Of a DNA stretch of 64,000 nucleotides, positions 31,401 to 44,800 are shown in pieces. The notes below the pieces were generated by a model. It made no database searches. It was given only the letters and a program-made list of their open reading frames with translations, and was not told the DNA's origin. Position 1 is the first letter of the stretch, and every line of letters starts with the position of its first letter. This DNA comes from Physcomitrium patens (Eukaryota; Streptophyta; Bryopsida; Funariales; Funariaceae). The translations under genes were made by a program, and so were the position numbers. The stretch spans positions 4,495,199 to 4,559,198 of the forward strand of contig NC_037263.1 of the NCBI RefSeq assembly GCF_000002425.4. Direction: 5' to 3'.

Positions 31401-32640
31401 TTGAACAAGAAATAAAAAATGAAACCCTCTTCTCATGAAAACGTGGTGTCAGTGAGAATCAGCACTGAAGACATGGATGGACCAGGTTGTGAGCCTTACC
31501 GACACCTGCAGTCGATGCTGAAGCCGACGCCGCATCAGTTCGTCGAGGAAAAACGATGCTCGGATTAGTCGAGGCTACTCTTCGATCGTCGAAGCGTAGA
31601 TCGGAAACACAATTTCTATTCTGTTGACCCCTGCGAACAATTGCACAAGCAAAACGCCCCTGCTTTCGATGGCCAATTCGTCTCACCGGTACTGGTTTTC
31701 ACGACTGAGCTTGTTTCGCGGCATGGCGTCTGTGCTGAGACCAAAGAGGATGGTCCTTTCTAGTGGCTAATGTTTTTTAAGAAGCAACTCTCACGTTGCA
31801 ACTTCGCCTCATCAAGCGCAGGATGCTTGGATACTGCTTGATATCCTAAGCAATAATTTTCTTTGGGTTTACTCTATTCTCCGTCAGGTCCCCTCCGCTC
31901 GCGGTTGCAGAGAAGAACTGCCGTTTAATTCATTGTAAAGTCTTGCTTAAGAGAAGCACGAACATGTCGTAGACTTCGAATGGTTGATGAACAAGCCACC
32001 TCTCTACCGCACGTTTTCCATAATACCCCTGGATGTTTCTCGGCGCAGCCCCTCCTCGAATCCGACGTCACAACACACGAAGTTTTTCTTCAACCTCTTC
32101 TGAACCATCTCCAGGGTCCTACCTCGTGCTCTGATGCCGGATCGTTCAAGTCTGTCATCAGCAGGACTACTTCTTGCATTGGAACCTGTAAAACTAGAAC
32201 AGGATTCAAGACTTGAAGTTGTTTAAAAAAAAGAAAAAAAGAAAAAAGAAACATTCCCGAAGTTGCCACCACAGCTTCACGCAACTGTAGACAATTGCAG
32301 CGTCGTCACAGCGTGACGGCACATGGTCCCATCGGAGCACGTGTGCGGAAGAAATTCCGGCAGGGTGGCCAGGGTGGTGATCCAAACTATCAGTGAAACT
32401 TGGGATGCTCGGGTCTAGATGCGCGTCTGGGGGCCGCGTAATCGATCTTTGTTCCGGTTCCTGGTTTTAATGCTTCGCCGAATTAGAATTCTGGGGTTGC
32501 TCGTGAGGTTGTTGAGCAGCCTACTGGGGCTGCTTCGAAGCATGTGCGACGTGGGTCAGGTTCATCTCCTACCCCTTTTGCCGTGTTCAATTGCGTACAT
32601 TATTTTCAAAGAAAACATTGAATAGCTGCATTTGATTTTA
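31400..32640. other. GC-richer island of unknown nature
   Basis: The base composition changes sharply from the AT-rich flanks to near-balanced sequence with many CpG dinucleotides. The longest frames are 60-78 codons on either strand and match no family I recognise. It could be a remnant of a gene, an untranslated exon or promoter, or an inserted fragment. Confidence 0.4.
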
Positions 32641-35085
32641 AAATAGTGTTGTTATTTGCTCATCTGTGCAAGTGGTTTGGGAGTATAATCGTGCGTTATG
32701 GAATGTATACCTTGTTTGAAATAAAACTAACACAAGGACACCTTCATTTTAATCAATTCTACTTATGTTCATCAATTATTTTATTTATTTATTTGTGTGT
32801 CTGTATGTATGAATTGTAAAAACTCTAATAATGACAACAGTTGTAAATGAAAATCGGTTGTGTGTGCGTTCATTTTATTTTAACATTTTTTAATGATCGT
32901 CTAAAAACAAGGAAAACAATGCATTCTTTTAGATGCTTAGCTCAAACCCACATTAACAACTAATTAGACATAAATTTGGATGTGTCAAAGCAGATTTTGT
33001 TAATTTGATATGCACATTGTTATTCAATAATTTTCAATCTGAACAACATTCTTGCAGACACCTCATTTTCATTTTTTTGTTTTATATTTTCATCAAAATT
33101 ATCTGTAGAGATTGAATTTAGAGATCAATATATATATATATATTTTTTTTCCTAAACATTTTACACAACCTTCGAGAACAAAACTAAAATTACCAATATG
33201 TATATTTTTTCTTTGAAATCAGAATAATGAGTTAAGAATTTTTTTTAAAAATTCATCATTTTTTGTATAAATAGATAATTTATTGTTTTGAGTAAATCAG
33301 TTTTGTTATTTTTATTCCAATTAAGAAATAAAGTGTGTACTCATATCATTTGTATACTGAAAGTTACTTTAGCATAAACTTATATCACATATCTATGTGT
33401 TTTTGCTAAGTTGGAACCATTCTTTGAAAATCATTGTATGGTATTGTATGGACTTCATTATAGGTAAAAAGTCCTGGAATAGCAGCACTCCTTTAATTCT
33501 ACAACATCAAATTCATTACATCATGATCATAAACATAAACATGCAGTACGATGCATGTACAACATAACCAACGAAAGCCATCTGTGTCTAGAATCTTACC
33601 ATGATAGACGACACTTACTACAACTGTAGATACAATTTGATAGAATTAAATTGGTTTTTGTAGCAAGTATTATACTCACTAGATAGCATACTCTCTTGTA
33701 GAGGTAACAGTGAACCCTAATTTTGCCCACTTGGTCGGTGACTATAGCTACGATGTTGAATAGCAACTTTGTATGGTGATCTGGACAAGGTCAGGTTGTT
33801 CAAGCTTTTCTGCAAACTATGCCATCAATGAAGCGCTTTTGCAAATAGTAGCCCCCCTAAAACATGAACTATCTGCAGAAATAGCAGTCCAAATCCATCA
33901 CATTCAGATCTAGTTGGTTGTGGATCCCAAATCCCTTAGTGTCGTCAAATCCCACTCCTGAACGACAACAGTGATCAAGTTTGCCAATGAAATTTCAGAA
34001 TGCTCAGAATAGCGATAGAGTTAAAGTGGAAAGAACCAACAAGTGGGGTGGATTTGAACAAGAGTAATGGTATGTGAACTTTGACCCTGCTGCAACTGCA
34101 CTGCCACGATCCGAGGAGGACTAACACATTGCATTTCTGAGTGATACAAATAAAATGTTGATTCTCGGTCTCACTCACGCAAGTCCATTACTACAGCGAA
34201 ATGCAATCAGATTGAGTCACAATAGGGTAGCTTGAATTCGTAGAAAACCAGCATCTTCAGAGATAGCTAGTTTGTTCATCCAAATGCTATCTCTAATGCA
34301 TTTGGATGAACAGACTAGCTCTAAAACCTTACATGTCATAGTCCAAATTTCATTCAAACTCATTATATAATGAAGCACCTTGTACACATTAAATCTCACT
34401 TGTTATACTTATTACAACATGGCATCAAAGTGCACTTAGTGTCGGATAGAACAAGTGAGTTAAGAAGCATAGTGTCCAACTAATAAAGAATTGTAGGGTT
34501 ACTTAAACAAAGTCCTAGTTGAGAGTAGAACAATCTTGTTTTCCTACTTTACTCACAATTGTAGATTTGACAGTTAGAAAGGTATTCAAATTAATGAAGT
34601 TGGAGGCACATTCCAAGTACATGATATAAAATTACAACATCAAGATAATCTTGATACAAGAGGATCTATAAAAATACATAGTAGTAGCAAAAAGGCATCA
34701 AATTTAAAAACCTCAAATGATAGAGTTTCTCAAATTAAAAGCCAAACAACAATCACAGTAGGAACATGCATTGTTGTTCCATAGTTTTTTACAAACATAT
34801 ATATAAAATGCATTAGAGCTACACAAATCATAATATCTAATATATGTAATTAAAATCATGTTAGTATTTTACATATCACAAAATCAAAAGAAATTTGGTT
34901 ACAATAATTTTATAATGTCAAAATAACTCACAACAACTATCTTTGATAGAAAAATTCTATTCTTTATGACTAATATAAAAAAAGTTGATTGAAACTCATT
35001 TTTAGGAAATAAAAAATTTTATAAAGGAACTAGCAAATTTATCCATAGTTATAATCAACAAAGACTTAGTTAATTTTATCATATC
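32641..35085. other. Intergenic sequence, no gene seen apart from a hairpin
   Basis: Moderately AT-rich sequence of mixed character. The part at 33460-34580 is less AT-rich than its flanks but has no frame over 70 codons. The notable structure is the hairpin at 34266-34319, listed separately. Confidence 0.5.
34266..34319. repeat. Near-perfect hairpin, 22-bp arms and 10-nt loop
   Basis: The arms 34266-34287 and 34298-34319 are inverted copies with a single difference (T against C, giving a G-U or A-C pair depending on strand). The loop is TATCTCTAAT. The arm length is close to small-RNA size, but the loop is shorter than in most plant microRNA precursors. It could be a small-RNA precursor, a tiny inverted-repeat element footprint or a fold of no function. 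Confidence 0.6.
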
Positions 35086-35089
35086 AAGT

Positions 35090-37690
35090 CTTTGCCATGA
35101 ATATATATATTTACTCTAATGGTTACCTATATGATTAAAAAGAAATAGATAAATATAGATTAATTTCATAATATTTTATAGAGAAGCTTCTTAAAAGCTT
35201 TATAAATATTGCTTTGGATTTTAATGTATTTGTAGTTGATTAGAAGATTAGAAACTTTATTAATAAGTTAACTACATATTTGTAGCTTGTGGAACAAGCT
35301 AAATATGTGGTACACATGTAGAAAATTTACCTTGCAAGTTAAAATATGTGTTATGCAAAGTCAACATGTTTTGGAGGTCCTGCAAAACATTGCAACATAG
35401 CTCTTAGTTAGATAGTATATATGAATGCAAGAATAAAGCCTTCTTCATTCTTATCAATGCCTTTTTAGTCCTTAGTCTCATTTCAAGACTTTTTAGTCTT
35501 CTTGTCTTTGGCAATAGCTATTCTAGTTTAATAATATATCATCTTTGAGTGATTTTCTAGCTCTTTTGAGTGACCTAAGAGTGTATTGAGGATTTCTTTC
35601 TTCAAGATTCATATCTTTGATAGTTAAAAAAAAATACTAATTCATTATTCTTACCTTTTTTTAAAAGTGAGTGGATTATTTCACTTCTATTTTTGTATTT
35701 TGAAGGTTGTAGATTACCTCCCTTTAATCAAATTATTTAATTTTTTTAATAATATTTTTTTTCTTTAAAATAATAGATTATCTTTCTTTGTAGAAATTTT
35801 TAGTTAACATTAGAGATTACAAATTACCCTCTTATAATTTGACTTATAGATTTGTTAAGTTATTTGAAATGAAAGGAGAATCCATGGATGCTACACATGA
35901 TAGAAGTAAGAATAGATTTGCAACTATTGGAGAACTTTACAAACTTAACAACTTTCTAAGGATAAAAATTTCACACATCATTAGTACCAACTACAAAAAC
36001 ATTCATCCTACACTTAAAGAAAAATTTCAAAGTCTACTTTAAGAAATTGTGTAACTGAAAGAAACAAATAGATTGATTTTACAATCAAAGCTAAGAAGTT
36101 TTGCTTCTACTATTACAATAGGGACAAAGATTAGTATGCCTAAGAAGTTTGATGGAACAAGATCAAAATTTTGAGGATTTCTATAACAAGTCAAGCTTTA
36201 TCTAAAGTTGCATCTTTTCTAATATCTTGATGGATTTACTCAAGTTGGATTTATAGGTGCAATTTTATTTAGAAGTGCTTTTTCTTAATTTGTATCTTTG
36301 ATAGAAAAAAATTCATAATTCATTTGTGATTTGAATTTATTTCTAGAAGTATTTACGGTCACATTTGAAAAAAAAATAATTTAGAAGAGTAGTAAAGACC
36401 AAGGCCTTATCTTTACAACAAGGATTACGACCAGCTATTATATATGCTATTGAATTCTAAAATCTTGCTTATAACATGGACTAGAATGTCAAAGCCTTTA
36501 TCAATCAATTTCGATACGGATTAAAATATAATGTCAAAGATTTATTATTGACAATACCAAAAGTAAAATCTTTGGAACAATTTATTGCTCAAACTATTGC
36601 ATGTAATAATCAATTATTTGAAAAGTATAAAGAACAAAAATATGGTTGAAGAAAAATAAATCAAGTAATATGGTATTGTTGTAGTATAGAAATAAAGAAC
36701 CAATAACCAACAAATTCAACTTAAGAACTAACATTTGTTGAATTATTAAATAAGTCTTTACAATTGTCACAATCTTCAAGACAATCTAATAAATATAAAG
36801 ATCCTAAAAAATGACATATTCTACCTCAAATAGATGGTGAAATATAATATATTTGATATCATAATCTTAGAAGAGATTCTTAATATTTGATAATATTATT
36901 AAAAATAATAACCATTTTTAACAATATTTCAAATATTTTATTTGAAGGGAGTTATAAAGGCCACAATAATGATCAAATATTACGGCGGTATTCCTATCCT
37001 AAAATGAGATGTTATCAATGGCTAAGAAAACCTATTAGCCACCTTTGAAGAAAATAAAGATTGGAATATATAACAAATATAATTTTCCGCACCTTAGACT
37101 TTTTTAATATATGATTATTGCTTTTTGTGGAACTTGTCTTTAGAAGCAAGGATAATATCAAACATATATAATTATTTAAATAAGAAATATTAGATAGAAA
37201 ATAAATATAGATATATTTAATAATATATTATAGCAAATCTTCTTAGAAGCTTTACAAATATAAATTTGACTTTAGACGTATTTTTAATTAATTAGTAGGT
37301 TAAAAACTTAGCTAAGAAATTATCGACATGTTGTATGTATTGGTAGCTTATGATATAAGCTAACCATATGGCATACATATAAAAAACTTGTTTTATAAGT
37401 TAAACATGTATTTTACAAGTTAAACACATATTGGAGGTACTATAAAATGTTGCCATATAGCTTCTAATTAGATAATATATATAAAAATAAGTATAAATAT
37501 TTCTTTATCTTTTCAATGCCTTTATTGCTTTTAGTCTTTTTTTAAGAGATTCTAATTTTCTTATCTCTAATAACAGCTAGTTAAGTGTAATACCATATCA
37601 TCTTTTAGTGACTTTCTACTCTTTTCAAGTAATACAAGAGTATATTGATTCCTTGGTTCTTTGGTTCTTTGAGATTCATATTTTCGAAAT
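35090..37690 (+). mobile_element. Old gag-only LTR element related to family A
   Basis: Two direct repeats of about 530-560 bp, roughly 35090-35620 and 37130-37690, are similar along their length. Shared landmarks include CTTCTTAAAAGCTT or CTTCTTAGAAGCTT, AACATGTTTTGGAGGTCCT or AACACATATTGGAGGTACT, TTAGATAGTATATAT or TTAGATAATATATAT, and GTGACCTAAGAGTGTATTGA or its degenerate partner. Between them are an A-type leader and a degenerate gag, but no protease, RT or integrase that I can find. This is a deletion derivative, now decayed. The boundaries are approximate. Confidence 0.75.
35839..36830 (+). pseudogene. Degenerate gag of the old LTR element
   Basis: The translation contains an N-terminal helical part (MDATHDRSKNRFATIGELYKL), KKFDGTRSKF, a stretch homologous to the capsid (LQQGLRPAIIYAIEF, NQFRYGLKYNVKDLLLTIP, FIAQTIACNNQLFEK), then loss of similarity. 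Matching A2 gag segments are KFDGTRSKFRGF, VSQFYWGLKDDVKDLLLSLP and ISQAVKCDNRLFQ. Stops and frameshifts are frequent. Confidence 0.75.
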
Positions 37691-37700
37691 TATATGGCTC

Positions 37701-39773
37701 AAATATTTTTTGCATGATACCTTTGATATAATTGATTTTAAGGAAATCAAAAGATATCTTGCTATAAACTTTTAAAAAATTCTACATGATATATTTTTAC
37801 ATTAAATGGCATACATTTTTTTTTTTTTATTCTTAACCAATTTGAGAAATCCAACTACAAGAATTTTAAAATATCTTTGCCAAAATGATTAATTCTTATT
37901 AGTGACAAAAATTCTTATTATACTAATTCAATTTATTATTCTTAATCAATAAATAAACTAATCATTTTAAATATCATTATACCAAGTATCTCATGTATTA
38001 TAAGTCAAGTCATTAGTTACATAGCTAATCCATAAGAATGCTACGTAAATATTACTAAATATATATTATAATATATAAAATAAACCTTACACTATAAAAA
38101 AATTTATACATAAAAAAAATAGTATAATTAAAATTTTCACTCATGTAGATTAGAGAATATGTCCAAAAAACATGCTACTCTTTTAAAGTCTATGGTATCA
38201 TACTTGCAAGCAACTTAGTTAGTTAAAAAAGTAAATGCCAACTTATTATCTTTTAATTCTTAATAGAATCAAAATATTGTACCTTCAATGATGAAGCCTA
38301 AGAAGGCAATTACTATTTAGTTACAACAACTATTAAATAAAAATTAAGCTTATTATTGCAATTGTCTCTATCATATACAAGAATATAGAAAGGTATCAAA
38401 ACATTTCAAATCTCTTCCTACAATAATCTATTATTACAGAGTATAATACTCAAAGTTCAATTAAATTGTCACAAAATCTTGTTTTCTATGCTAAAACCAA
38501 GCATATCAAAATACACCTTTATTTTATTAGAAATTAGGTTTTAGAAGGAGAAATTGTACTTCTTTATAATATTACAATTGCCCAACTAACAAATGTACTT
38601 ATAAAACCATTAGTGAAAATCAAGTTTGAAATCTATTGAAATAGATTAGGCATTCAAAGTCTTAGTAGCCTAACCAAAATCTATATACACTAGAAAAATT
38701 CATTCTTAAGGAATATTGATATGTATTCTTTAGCAAAAAAAAAATAACTATAGAAGAAAAATTCATACTTAAAGAATATTGATATGTTTTTTTTAGCAAA
38801 AAAAAAACTATAGAAGAAAAATTTATTATTTTTTAGCCATAAAGCTTATATAAATTAAGTTTATATTATTAATTCTTTATTATTCATATATATCTAATAT
38901 TAAAAAAGAAAAAATCAAATGATACATAGGATATAGTATACCTCTAACAATAATGCTGGGAAGACACAAACTTCTTCATATTAAAAAGTAATGATGTTTG
39001 TATAGCATGGACTTCCATCAATATTAATACTATTGTATTAACTACATTGGCTTTATCAATGACTCCAACTCAAAAATAAATAAATAAATAAATAACTAAA
39101 ATTAGCACTTAAATACATTATTATATACATTTCTTAAAAAAAAATACTAAAAAAATAATTATAAGAAGGTCTATCTGAATACAATCCAATAGCATTGATA
39201 AATATTCCATCTTAAAATACATGACATAGCACCTCATTAATAAAAATCAAAAGCATAGTAATACAACTTATATAATAATTCCAAAATTATCCATGCGGAC
39301 AATTAAAAAAAACTTCTTTCACTAGAAAAACACAAATCCTTATAAACACAATATTGTACTTAAATGTGACATAATTTATTAAAAAAAATATAAAATATCA
39401 TAAGAATTTGATTTACAATGAAAAAAATTATATATATATATATACATATATATATAAACAAAAGGATAGAAAAAATTATGGAAGAGATCAAAAGAACAAG
39501 AGTAGTAAAAAAGAGGATTGTAGTTGTATCCACAAATTTTGGATGGACTACATCTTGTCACAGCTTAAAGAATAGGAGGTTGATTGATTATATTATTTTC
39601 TTGCCTACTATTTATACTAGCTCTTTCAAGCCATGCACTCTTCTCTAGGATATAGCTAGCTATTCTTTTGAGGTTTTATTATAATATATTTAGAATTTAG
39701 GTTTAAAAATTTGAAGAGTTGTTTCTCTCTTCATAAGCTTTTTAAAAAGTTCTTGCTTGCTTTAAAAGAAGTT
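37701..39773. other. AT-rich stretch with a local tandem duplication
   Basis: No gene is visible. Between about 38692 and 38821 a unit of about 65 bp is present twice in tandem (AAATTCAT...TTAA.GAATATTGATATGT...TTTAGCAAAAAAA...CTATAGAAGAAA). TAAATAAATAAATAAATAA at 39078-39104 and a TA-rich run at 39428-39456 are simple repeats. Confidence 0.6.
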
Positions 39774-40330
39774 AGTATAAAGTTGTGGTACTTTTTTGAA
39801 TAAAAAAGAATCAGTTATCTTACATTAATATGATCTATGGCTTTGTTTGCTCATAAAATATGTTATACAGAATTTTGAAAAGTGAAATTTGGTGTATATA
39901 TGTATGAACTAAGTAGATTTTTAAAGAGCCATCATATAATCAAATTTAATAAAGTATGGAGCTATGGCACTTAATTGAATGAAGAAGAGTGTCAGTTATT
40001 ATATACTATCAAGAGCTACCATGTATAGTAACTTTGGTTGCTCATAAGGTTTTGTACACAATGTTTTAGACAATAAACTTCCGTGTGTGTATAGCATAGA
40101 CAAGTAGCTTTCTAAAGAGATATCATGTACTCTATTTTAAGATAGTATGGAGCCGTACTATTTACTTGAGTCAAGGATAGATCAATTGCCATGAATTCCA
40201 TAAACAATAACTTTGAATACCTATAGAATGTAATAAGTAGTGTTTTAAAGAACAAGATTTAGTATGTATAAAACATATAAAGGTAGTTTTTCAAAAACTT
40301 ATTATATGTTCTATATCAAGAAAATAGAAA
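39774..40330. repeat. Degenerate tandem repeat, about 180 bp per unit, three units
   Basis: Related units start at 39774 (AGTATAAAGTTGTGG), 39953 (AGTATGGAGCTATGG) and 40144 (AGTATGGAGCCGTA), with a fourth start near 40322 (AAATAGAAAGTGGTGG). Unit lengths are about 179, 191 and 178 bp. Each unit has in the same order a TTGCTCATAA- or TACCTATAGAA-like block, a TTTTGAAA/TTTTAGAC/TTTTAAAG block, TTTTTAAAGAGCC- or CTTTCTAAAGAGA-like sequence and ATCATATAAT- or ATCATGTACT-like sequence. Units are strongly diverged. Confidence 0.65.
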
Positions 40331-41871
40331 GTGGTGGAATTTATTTAAATAAAAAAATAATATTTGACTATTTATTTTTAGCTAAAAATCTTGTGTTTTC
40401 CTAAAGCAAATTCTTTTTCCATAACAATAGTCAAAATAGTAAAAAAACATCAATATAAAACAAAAAAGATAAAAAAAAACACATACCATAGTCATTTTCC
40501 AAATGGTATAGAAACAATCAAGTCTTCGTTTATGCTCTCTATATTATGATATAGCTATAATTATAAAAAAAAGAAAAAAAAAAGAAAAATAATAATAAGA
40601 AGAAGAAACCTTGAAGTACATGTACTTTAACATTAACAAAGTTAGGAGTGTATCAAATATAGCAAATTTCTTGCACAAAAATATTTTAAATAAAAATACA
40701 TAAAATACAATAAATTAAAGAGATGTGCTACTTAAGGAATAAGGTGAGGTCACAACTTCAAAATCTTTCCATTGATTAAAACTAAGAAACTTCATTGAAT
40801 TGGATTCATGTTTATTAAATTTAATCAAATTTCTTTAAAATAAAAATAAAAGAATAGATTGAATTTTTTTCTTAGAAAGAATTAATAGTGTTATTTTCTA
40901 AAACTTCCATTAGACTTTTTATTAGAAGAGGTGGTTTATAGAAAAATGTAAGTTGTGTAAAAAAAACCTATTTTTACTTTAAAATATATTCAAGGTGTTT
41001 TTTAAAAGTATTTTTTTTAAATCTTGCATGGAATTTTTGTAAGAGTTTTAAACCAAGGCCTTTTGAAGAGGGCTTCTAGATATAAAGATCTATAGAGTTT
41101 ATATTTCAAGGACTATCTACTTTTAGTAGATTGTAAATAACCAAACAACATTAGTATATTTTAACTTGATTTTAATTGGATTATTTATTGATATTATAAT
41201 AGTAATAATAATATAATTTGAGGATATAATACATTTTTCATATAAAAATATATGAAATATAAGTAAGATATGTATTATTATTGAATATTAAATATTATCT
41301 ATTTTTTTTTTTATAGAAATATACTTTATACTATAAAATATAAAAGTAGATGCTTTTTATGCATATGTAAAGTTTTTTATTATAATATAATTCAAATATT
41401 ATCTTGTTGCCTTATTCAAGTCTGCAGTAGTATATTCCCAACTTTCCAATTTGATTTACTTGGCTAATAGACAACTAATTTGGTGCAAATAATTTTAAAA
41501 TTGAATAATCAAAAAACTCGTGAAAAATATAGATTTTATTATTTATGAATTTTTAGTTCTATAAGTAATGAAAATGACTTGTAAATATGTTTATCAATTA
41601 TATCTTTGTAATACTTGCTTTTTTATCTTACTTTAGATATTAAATTATTATCAACTCAATATAGTCTATTAGTTACTAAACACCAATTTTCTTTTAGAAA
41701 ATAAATTATGATAGTACACCATATTTTTTACTAATTTTAATACAAAAAACCATTAAATTTATTCATAATTTTCTAAAAAAAATTATTTTTTACTTTGTTA
41801 TTGATATTTTTATATTTAAATCTATATCCTTTATTCTTCTACAATTAAAATATTATCTTAAATAAATTTTA

Positions 41872-41931
<60 letters not shown>

Positions 41932-44495
41932 TACAGATAATTATTTTTTAAAATATTGGTCATTAATATAGTTGTGATGCTTTAGAATACATACTAAATA
42001 ATTAGTTTAATAAGACTAGTGAATACTAATGTTTTCAATATTGAACTCACATCTTTTTTTTAAAGAAGAATGATTTTGCCTATGATAAGAAAATATATCA
42101 TTATTATTTAATATAATCTAATTCTATCTTAAAATTTTAATAATAATTTAATTATATTTAAAATTATATTTAATCATATTCTTTAATAACTTCATTTCTA
42201 AACTTATTTAGAACAAGTTTTATAATATATATATATTTTTTTTGCTTAAAAAATTGTCAATCTGACGTAAGATTCTATGAGATTTGTATGTTAATATAGA
42301 TTATTGGAATTTATATATTTTTAGACGTTATTTATATATTTTCATAAAATATTTAATAATTATAAATATATAATATTTTGATTTATATTTTTTTCATAGA
42401 TTTCTTGATTATATTGATATTTTAGCTCTATTAAACTTAAGTATAAATTTTTATCATAAATAAGCTTGACCTATTATTTTTTGTTTCCATTTCTAATCCA
42501 ATACTATTTGGTTTTTTTTATCTTTTCAATCTAAGACTTTAATTTTTAATATTTTTTAATATCATTTTAATATTTGGTTACTTATTTGATGTGATTTAGA
42601 TGAAAGATTGTTTTAAAGTGACACCTAAGACTTGTTTAAATTGAGTATAGCATTTACTTTTTTAAGAATAATTTTTAATGTATGCAAAAATCATGATGCA
42701 AAAATCTTATAATGTATGCAAAATCATGATGCAAAAATCATGATTTTTAAGAATGATTTTCAATGTATGCAAAGAATTTATAAAATCATATAAATCTTAT
42801 TAGCCTTGTTAAAAATTCCATGTCTAATTTAAGTATATCTGTATTTTACTAACTTAAGTATATGTTGTGGGATCTTTTGCAAATATAAAATTTACCTTTT
42901 ATGACAATTTTAGTCTAGTTATTTATATTGAATTGATACTTATTTCTATCAAAAAATGAACTAGTAGAAAAATATTATGTTAAATGCAGAATTTGCTGAT
43001 TTTTATTAAACAGTGTATCTTTATCTGTATTTACTTATTCAAGAATAATAGTAACTTGATTTTATTTTAATATCATCTAAGGTAAAATTTAGACTGTTTA
43101 TTTAAATAAAGAAGTCTCACAAGTTTAGTCTTATCTCAAAAAGATTCCAAAAAAACAATCTTTATAATTTAAATCATAATAGCGAGCAAACATTTTTTGA
43201 AACTTGATTCTATCAAAATAATAATAATAACAACAACAACAACAACAACAACCTGTTTTGGCTTCTAAAGTAAATTATCAATCAAGCCCTAATATAATTA
43301 GTATTGTTTTATGAGAATATTAGAATCATATATTATAGCTATTCCTTATTGGTTCTTGGATTTGTCATTCAGTATTATTTACAATACTTTATTACCTGAA
43401 AGTTTTTTATATTTTATATTAAATAGTTAGTATGTAATAAAATAATAAAACAAATCTTACTTGCTTCTAAACTATCTAGGACATTTACGAACCTTAAATA
43501 TTCTTCTAAATAAAAAAAAAATGTGTCTTTCAGTTCATACTTTGACTTAATTTTTTTGTCTTTTGATTTCCAGGATTATTTCCAGGATTATATCTGTGCA
43601 ATGTGAGAATGTCATATCAATGTATATATACTATATATGTAGCTTTTTCATTGAAGAGTTGTATTTAAAAATATCTAGATCTTTAACTTTAAATTTTAAA
43701 AACTATTCTTATTTAGTATAATTTTAGAAAGAAAATTGATATATTAATACTCACAAATAAATGGATAAATAAACAATCATCTTATTAATCTTTGTGCTTT
43801 TATGAAGCAATCTTCTTCTTTTCTCTTTGTACATGTGCAATTTTTTTGGATTGAATCATGTCTTATCTTGCTTATTACAAAAATTCTATTTACAAAAATA
43901 GATAAAAAATACTTAGATCTAATCCAAAATATGATTTAATTTTAAATATATTTACAATTCTATGATTATTTTGTTTCCTAATTTATTACTAACTATCATA
44001 TTAAATTCCAAACTTACCACCAAACATAATTAGAAGTAATGCTTGGTATATTTTTGGATCTTTCTTAAATTTAAATTAATATTCTAATTTTATAAATGAC
44101 TATATTGTTGATTATATAAATTTAGAAAATTACATTATTAAAACTAAGTGTATTGTTTAAGTAAGCTACCATAAAAGATCTTATTTGTAAGGGCGACAAT
44201 GGCCACCTTGACTATTACATGTTTATTTTGTAATTTAAATCATTTTTAACAATAATCTTAATGTTTATGTATACAATCTATTTGGTTGTTTTAATGTTGT
44301 GCAAAGGTAAGTGTGTATTAACTCTAATATAAATCTTTTGGTTTTTATATGATATTTTGTAAGATATCTTGAATTAAATACAACTTTTACGTAATTTTTC
44401 TTTTGATTTTTTTTGATTTTTTGATTATGTTAATTTTATTAAAAGCACATGATATGTGCCAAGATATTTCTAAAAAAATGTATATATATAAATAT

Positions 44496-44534
<39 letters not shown>

Positions 44535-44800
44535 TTTATCTAAAACAAATCTCAACCTTAAATTAGCCTCCCATACAGTACTTATGAAAGGATTCTCATT
44601 GTTTAAATTTAACAATGAACTTATAATTAATCAATAATTAGGTGGTTTTATAATTCTTTTTAAATAGTCATAACAAAATATTATTAAGGTTATCAAAATT
44701 GTAGATATCTTTAACATATTTTTTTGACTTTTATATAAATTAACAAAAATCAATAACTTTATAGTATTCTTGCAACCTCAAAGTACTATATATCAACACA
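40331..44800. other. AT-rich stretch with simple repeats
   Basis: No gene is visible. Noted structures: a TA microsatellite at 41872-41928, an interspersed repeat of AATGTATGCAAAAATCATG at about 42675-42775 containing the perfect palindrome AAAAATCATGATTTTT, an AAT/AAC trinucleotide run at 43220-43253, and a TA run at 44480-44531. Confidence 0.5.

Noticed and set aside
36930..37010. Possible integrase fragment (TIMIKYYGG) between the gag relic and the second LTR at 37.1 kb
   Set aside because: Similarity is too short to separate from chance in AT-rich sequence.
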